A stretch of 32,891 nucleotides of DNA from JBBQAA01 sp038254195 (GTDB lineage Bacteria > Actinomycetota > Thermoleophilia > Solirubrobacterales > Solirubrobacteraceae), in NCBI GenBank assembly GCA_038254195.1, contig JBBSGJ010000005.1, forward strand, positions 1 through 32,891, written 5' to 3'. Positions 28,015-32,891 of the stretch are shown here, in pieces; the first letter of the stretch is position 1, and each line of letters starts with the position of its first letter. A program made the translations under genes and the position numbers. The notes beneath the pieces were generated by a model that saw only the letters and a list, made by a program, of their open reading frames with translations, was not told the DNA's origin and searched no databases.

Positions 28015-30758
28015 GCACGACGCGACCCGAGGTCAACGAGCGCCTGGCGGCGCTCACCGAGGCGGGTACGAGTCCCTGGCTCGACCAGATCCGCCGCTCG
28101 CTCGTCGAGGGCGGTGAGCTCCAGCGGCTCATCGACGAGCTCTCGCTGCGCGGGGTCACCTCGAACCCGTCGATCTTCGAGAAGGCGATCCTCGGCTCCG
28201 AGGATTACGACGAGGACCTGAAGGCGCTGGCCGAGGAGGGCTGCGACGCGGGCGAGATCTTCCGCCGGCTCTCGGTCAGGGACATCCAGCTGGCGGCCGA
28301 CGTCCTGCGGCCCGTCTACGACGAGACGGAGCACCTCGACGGCTACGTCTCGCTCGAGGTCCACCCGCGCCTGGCGCGCGACACCGCGGGGGGGACGCTC
28401 CAGGAGGCGCGGGCGCTGTGGAACGAGGTCGACCGGCCCAACGTGATGATCAAGATTCCCGGCACCTCCGAGGGGCTCAAGGCGATCGAGGAGGCGACCT
28501 ACGAGGGGATCAACATCAACGTCACGTTGCTGTTCTCCGTCGCGTCGTACACGAACGTCACCGAGGCCTACATCTCGGGCCTCGAGCGCCGCCATGCGGA
28601 GGGCAAGGATCTCGATATCCACTCCGTCGCGTCGTTCTTCGTCTCGCGGGTGGACTCCAAGGTCGACAAGCTGCTCTCAGACCCGACCACCGGCTCCGCC
28701 GGCGGTGCCCGCGCCGACCTGCGCGGGAAGGCGGGCCTCGCCAACGCGCGTGCGGCCTACCGGCGCTTCTCCGAGATCTTCCACGGCGAGCGCTTCGCCG
28801 AGCTCAGGGCGGCCGGCGCGCCCGTGCAGCGGCCCCTGTGGGCCTCGACCGGCGTGAAGAACCCGGACTACTCCGACACGATGTACGTGGACGGCCTCGT
28901 GGCACCCGAGACGGTGAACACGATGCCGATGAAGACGCTGCTGGCCACGGGCGAGCGCGCGGAGGTGACCGGGGCCACCGCCGAGGAGGATCCGACCGAC
29001 GTCCTCGACGCGCTCGAGCGGGCCGGCATCGATCTCCAGACCGTCACCGAGGAGCTGCTCGACGAGGGCATCGAGACCTTCGCGAAGTCCTTCGACTCGC
29101 TGTTGTCCGGGGTGGAGTCCCAGCGCGAGGCCGTCGTCGTCGGGCGCCCGCTGACCATCGACTCCTCGATCCCCGACGACCTCGAGTCCGGGCTCGTGGA
29201 GCGGATCAAGCGTGCCGAGAGCGAGGACGTCGCCCGCCGGGTGTGGTCCAAGGACGAGTCGCTGTGGGGTGGCCCGGGCGTGCCCGAGGTCGGCAACCGC
29301 CTGGGCTGGCTCACGATCACCGACACGATGACCGAGGACCTGCCCCAGCTCATGGCCTGGGCCGAGGAGGTCCGCGGGCGGGGCATCACGGACGTGGTCC
29401 TACTGGGCATGGGCGGCTCGTCGCTCGGGCCCGAGGTCATCCGGCGCTCGTTCTCGCGCATCGACGGCGCCCCGGCCCTCCACGTCCTGGACTCCACGGA
29501 CCCCGGCGCGGTGCGCGACGTGGAGGCCCGCCTCGACCACGAGCACGCCTTCTTCATCGTCTCCTCGAAGTCGGGCGGGACGATCGAGACCCTGTCGCAC
29601 TTCAAGCACTTCTTCGCGCTCGTGGGCGAGCGGGGCGAGCGGTTCTGCGCGATCACCGACCCCGGCTCGCCGCTCGAGGCCATCGCCGCCGAGCACGGCT
29701 TCGACCGCGTGTGGCGCAACGACCCGGACATCGGCGGGCGCTACTCCGTCCTGTCCTACTTCGGGCTCGTCCCCGCCGCGCTCATGGGGGTCGCGGTCGA
29801 CGGGCTGCTCCACTCCGCGCAGGTCGCCGAGCAGAACTGCGCCCACCACGACTCGACCGCGCACAACTCGGGGCTGTGGCTCGGGCTCGCGCTCGGGGAG
29901 CTCGCGCGCCAGGGCCGCGACAAGCTCACCTTCGTCGTCTCGGAGCCCATCGCCTCCTTCGGGCTGTGGGTCGAGCAGCTCGTCGCCGAGTCGACGGGCA
30001 AGCAGGGCTCAGGGATCCTCCCCGTGGCCGACGAGCCGCTGCTCGATCCCGAGCACTACGGTGACGACCGCGTCTTCGCCTACCTGCGCAACACCGACGC
30101 GCCCGACGCGGAGCTCGATCAGAAGATCCGGGCCCTCGGCCTCGCGGGACAGCCCACGCTCACGTTGTCGGTGCAGGGCGTCCCCGACCTCGGGCGGCTG
30201 TTCTTCTTCGCGGAGTTCGCGGTGGCGGTCGCCGGCTGGGTGCTGGAGATCAACCCGTTCGACCAGCCCAACGTGCGGGAGGCCAAGGACGCCACGAACG
30301 AGGTGCTCAAGTCCGGGTCGGTCAAGGACGTCCCGACGGGCGGCGCCGCCGAGCTGCGCGAGCTGTTGGGGACCGTGGAGCCGCCGGGCTACGTCGCGCT
30401 CCATGGCTGGCTGGCGCCGAGCGAGGAGATCGATGCGGCGGCGGGTGAGCTGCGCGCGGCGATCATGGAGAAGACGCACGCGGCGACGACGTTCGGCTAC
30501 GGCCCGCGCTTTCTGCACTCCACGGGGCAGCTCCACAAGGGCGGTCCGGCCACGGGCCACTTCGTCCAGCTCGTCCACGACGAACGCGACGACATCCCGA
30601 TCCCCGGCGCGCGGTACGGCTTCAAGACCCTCGAGGCCGCCCAGGCGCTCGGCGACCTGCGGGCGCTGGAGGCCCACGACCGGCCCGTCCTGCGCATCTC
30701 ACTCCACGGCGACCCCGCCGCGGCGATCCGGAAGCTGGCCGGGGAGCTGAGCGGCTGA
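28011..30758 (+). CDS. tal-pgi: bifunctional transaldolase / glucose-6-phosphate isomerase
   Basis: One 915-residue polypeptide carries two enzymes. Residues 1 to about 370 are transaldolase: LSLRGVTSNPSIFEKAI, YVSLEVHPRLARDT and the Schiff-base Lys148 in VMIKIPGTSEG, then NVTLLFSV and ASTGVKNPDYSDTMYVDGL. After a short linker, residues of about 385 to 915 are phosphoglucose isomerase: VVLLGMGGSSLGPEVIRRSF and the phosphate site SSKSGGTIETLSHFK. LPVADEPL and LEINPFDQPNV come next, with a C-terminal GPRFLHSTGQLHKGGP. There is no stop or frameshift between the halves. The fusion is known from some Actinobacteria, cyanobacteria and Acidobacteria. It links fructose-6-phosphate output of transaldolase to glucose-6-phosphate for G6PDH. 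It overlaps tkt by 4 nt and gnd by 1 nt. Confidence 0.96.
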
Positions 30759-31690
30759 TGGCGCAGATCGGCTTCGTCGGCCTCGGCCGGATGGGCGGCG
30801 GCATGGTCGCGCGGATCAAGCGCGACTCCGACCACGAGGTCGTCGCCTTCGACCCCTCGCAGGAGGCCCGGGACCAGGCCGCGGAGCACGGCGTGGACGG
30901 CGCGGCCTCGCTCGAGGCCCTCGTGGCGAAGCTCGAGGCGCCCCGGATCGTGTGGGTCATGGTGCCCGCCGGCCCCGCCACCCAGCAGACGGTCGACACC
31001 TTGGGCACGCTGCTCGAGCAGGGCGACACGATCGTCGACGGCGGCAACTCCCGCTGGTCGGACGACAAGGCGCGCGCCGAGCAGCTCTCACTGGAGGGCA
31101 TCGACTACGTCGACGTCGGCACCTCGGGCGGCGTGTGGGGCCTCGAGGTCGGCTACTGCATGATGGTCGGAGGGCCCGACGCGGCGGTGGAGCGCCTCGC
31201 GCCCTTCCTCGACGTGCTGGCCCCGCCCGAGACCTCCGAGCACGGCAAGGGGTGGGGCCACATGGGCCCCACCGGTGCCGGCCACTACGTGAAGATGGTC
31301 CACAACGGGGTGGAGTACGGGCTGATGCAGGCCTACGCGGAGGGCTTCGGGCTCTTCGACGCCTGTGAGTACGAGCTCGACAACGCGCGGATCGCCCACC
31401 TGTGGATGAACGCCTCCGTGGTGCGCTCGTGGCTGTGTGAGCTCGCCGCGCGGGCGTTCGAGTCCGAGGACAACGACCTCTCCGGCCTGGAGCCCGTCGT
31501 CGCCGACTCGGGGGAGGGCCGCTGGACCGTGGAGGACGCTGTGGACAAGCGGGTGCCGATGCCGGTGATCGCCTCGTCGCTGTTCGCCCGCTACGAGACG
31601 CAGGGTCACGGCGACTTCGCGGCCAAGGTCAACGCCGCGCTGCGCGCGCAGTTCGGCGGGCACGCGGTCGAGCGCACCGCGGACGGCTGA
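30758..31690 (+). CDS. gnd: 6-phosphogluconate dehydrogenase, decarboxylating (short form)
   Basis: This enzyme oxidises and decarboxylates 6-phosphogluconate to ribulose-5-phosphate. The 310-residue product belongs to the short dimer or tetramer class, like B. subtilis YqeC, not the ~470-residue form. The dinucleotide motif is GFVGLGRMGGGM. Substrate motifs are IVDGGNSRWSDD, DVGTSGGVWGLEVGYCMMVGG and GPTGAGHYVKMVHNGVEYG (catalytic Lys). The end of the second strand reads VVAFDPSQEA, with Asp32 where NADP-specific enzymes have an Asn-Arg pair. This suggests NAD rather than NADP as cofactor. The start overlaps the upstream stop by one base (TGATG), and zwf follows after 1 nt. Confidence 0.95.
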   Translation: MAQIGFVGLGRMGGGMVARIKRDSDHEVVAFDPSQEARDQAAEHGVDGAASLEALVAKLEAPRIVWVMVPAGPATQQTVDTLGTLLEQGDTIVDGGNSRWSDDKARAEQLSLEGIDYVDVGTSGGVWGLEVGYCMMVGGPDAAVERLAPFLDVLAPPETSEHGKGWGHMGPTGAGHYVKMVHNGVEYGLMQAYAEGFGLFDACEYELDNARIAHLWMNASVVRSWLCELAARAFESEDNDLSGLEPVVADSGEGRWTVEDAVDKRVPMPVIASSLFARYETQGHGDFAAKVNAALRAQFGGHAVERTADG

Positions 31691-31691
31691 C

Positions 31692-32891
31692 GTGGCCGTA
31701 ACCACCCCCGACAACCCGCTCAGCACCGGCCTCGAGCGCCTCCCCGTCCACCCGACGACCCTCGTGATCTTCGGGGCGACGGGCGATCTGGCCCAGCGCA
31801 AGCTCCTGCCCGCGCTCTACAACCTCGCCCACGAGGGGGCTCTGCCCGAGCGCTTCAACCTCATCGGCTTCTCGCGGCGCGACCGCGAGCACCACGAGTA
31901 CCGGGAGCTCGCCCGCGAGGCGATCATGAAGAACTCGCGCACGAAGCCCAAGGAGGAGGTGCTCGACGGCCTGCTCGAGCGCGTGCTCTACATCCCGGGC
32001 GCCTTCGACGACGCCGACAACTTCGAGGCCCTCAAGCGCCACCTCGAGGAGTTCGACGCCGAGGTCGACGAGCCCTACAACCGGGTCTTCTACCTCTCCA
32101 CGGCGCCCGGCTTCTTCCCGGTGATCTCCGAGGCGCTCGGCCGGCACGGGCTCGACCACCACGAGCACGCCAAGGTCCGGATCGTCATCGAGAAGCCCTT
32201 CGGGAAGGACCTCGAGTCCGCCCGGGACCTCAACCGCCGCGTGCTGGGCGTCTTCGCCGAGGACCAGGTCTTCCGCATCGACCACTACCTCGGCAAGGAG
32301 ACGGTCCAGAACATGACCGCCTTCCGCTTCGCGAACGGGATCTTCGAGCCGGTGTGGAACCGCAACTACGTCGACCACGTGCAGATCACCGCGGCCGAGG
32401 ACCTCGGCATCGGGACGCGGGCGGAGTACTACGACTCCGCGGGCGCGCTGCGCGACCTCGTCCAGAACCACATGCTCCAGATGCTCGCCTTCGTGTGCAT
32501 GGAGCCGCCCGTCTCCTTCGAGGCCGATCAGGTCCGCAACGAGAAGGTGAAGGTCCTCCAGGCCATCCGGCCGCCGACGCCGGAGGAGGTCGACGCGATC
32601 GCCCTCCACGCGCGCTACGAGTCGGGCGTCGTGGGGGGGGACGAGGTGCCGGGCTACCTCGAGGAGGAGGGAGTTCCGGAGGACTCGCGCACGGAGACCT
32701 ACGCGGCCCTGCGCCTCCAGGTCGACAACTGGCGGTGGGCGGGGGTGCCGTTCTACCTGCGTACGGGCAAGCGCCTGGCGCGCAAGGTCACGGAAATCGC
32801 CGTGCGGCTCAAGCCCGTCCCGCACATGGCCTTCCAGCAGGACGGGACGATCGGGCCCCGGCCGAACGAGCTGGTGTTCACGATCCAGCCC
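31692..32891 (+). CDS. zwf: glucose-6-phosphate 1-dehydrogenase, N-terminal 400 residues (3' end outside window)
   Basis: G6PDH makes 6-phosphogluconolactone and reduced cofactor from glucose-6-phosphate. The visible 400 codons start at GTG 31692, one base after the gnd stop, and run off the right edge. Motifs are the dinucleotide site LVIFGATGDLAQRKLLPALY, the GFSRRDRE stretch after strand 2 (Arg residues suited to NADP), FYLSTAPGFFPVI, VIEKPFGKDLESAR and the substrate site RIDHYLGKETVQN. ALRDLVQNHMLQMLAF and VPFYLRTGKRLARKVTEI follow. About 110 residues are probably missing. It completes tkt-tal/pgi-gnd-zwf; opcA and the lactonase are often next but cannot be seen. Confidence 0.96.
   Translation, partial: MAVTTPDNPLSTGLERLPVHPTTLVIFGATGDLAQRKLLPALYNLAHEGALPERFNLIGFSRRDREHHEYRELAREAIMKNSRTKPKEEVLDGLLERVLYIPGAFDDADNFEALKRHLEEFDAEVDEPYNRVFYLSTAPGFFPVISEALGRHGLDHHEHAKVRIVIEKPFGKDLESARDLNRRVLGVFAEDQVFRIDHYLGKETVQNMTAFRFANGIFEPVWNRNYVDHVQITAAEDLGIGTRAEYYDSAGALRDLVQNHMLQMLAFVCMEPPVSFEADQVRNEKVKVLQAIRPPTPEEVDAIALHARYESGVVGGDEVPGYLEEEGVPEDSRTETYAALRLQVDNWRWAGVPFYLRTGKRLARKVTEIAVRLKPVPHMAFQQDGTIGPRPNELVFTIQP

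Noticed and set aside
31629..32825. 398-codon minus-strand ORF near the right end
   Set aside because: It is the shadow of zwf, whose frame is open to the window edge with clear G6PDH motifs.

Overview
The window is very GC-rich, densely packed bacterial chromosome with mostly housekeeping genes. It looks like an actinobacterium, and I would guess the class Thermoleophilia (Solirubrobacterales type). The reasons are the strong GC bias at third codon positions, a WhiG/FliA-type sigma factor directly after a XerD-type recombinase, a FusA2-like EF-G paralogue, a transaldolase/glucose-6-phosphate isomerase fusion, and many GTG starts with 1-4 base gene overlaps. The taxonomic guess is inference; no rRNA or marker search was possible.

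Layout. 1-7.0 kb: protein export and ribosome biogenesis, in the order smc (3' end), ftsY, nfeD-like, SPFH/paraslipin, ffh, rpsP, KH-domain protein (khpA), rimM, trmD, rplS. 7.0-11.5 kb: lepB and rnhB (+), then dprA and comM (-), then yraN (+) across a 184-bp divergent region with a palindrome and a direct repeat. 11.5-14.9 kb: thiD, two unrecognised genes translationally coupled to it, and ilvD. 14.9-19.7 kb: an alpha/beta hydrolase (-), then a HAD nucleotidase-like ORF, an acyltransferase, an SDR/epimerase-like protein and an L,D-transpeptidase; the last three suggest envelope work. 19.66-20.49 kb: a roughly 0.8-kb gene-poor stretch bounded by inverted copies of a hairpin-rich repeat. 20.46-24.5 kb: a small unknown gene (-), xerD, a sigma factor and an EF-G paralogue. 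24.5-25.9 kb: a zinc-ribbon/polyproline protein, a 65-residue protein and an RNase H-like protein, closed by a hairpin. 26.0 kb to the end: a pentose-phosphate operon, tkt, tal-pgi, gnd, zwf (cut by the window edge).

How the genes work together. FtsY and Ffh are the two SRP GTPases, and two membrane-microdomain genes sit between them. rpsP-khpA-rimM-trmD-rplS is the classic 30S/50S maturation and tRNA-modification operon. DprA and ComM both handle incoming single-stranded DNA in transformation. The last operon feeds glucose-6-phosphate through both arms of the pentose phosphate pathway, with the non-oxidative transaldolase and the isomerase in one polypeptide.

No defence system, CRISPR array, rRNA or tRNA gene was seen. 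The most interesting signals are non-coding or about gene boundaries: a recurring TAGNCT/TAATCT box 6-10 nt before several start codons that lack a Shine-Dalgarno sequence (candidate leaderless promoters, three of them overlapping the upstream stop codon); a probable CTG start for khpA; no ordinary start codon for rnhB downstream of lepB; the inverted hairpin repeat pair; and a nucleotidase ORF that runs 325 nt into the next gene.
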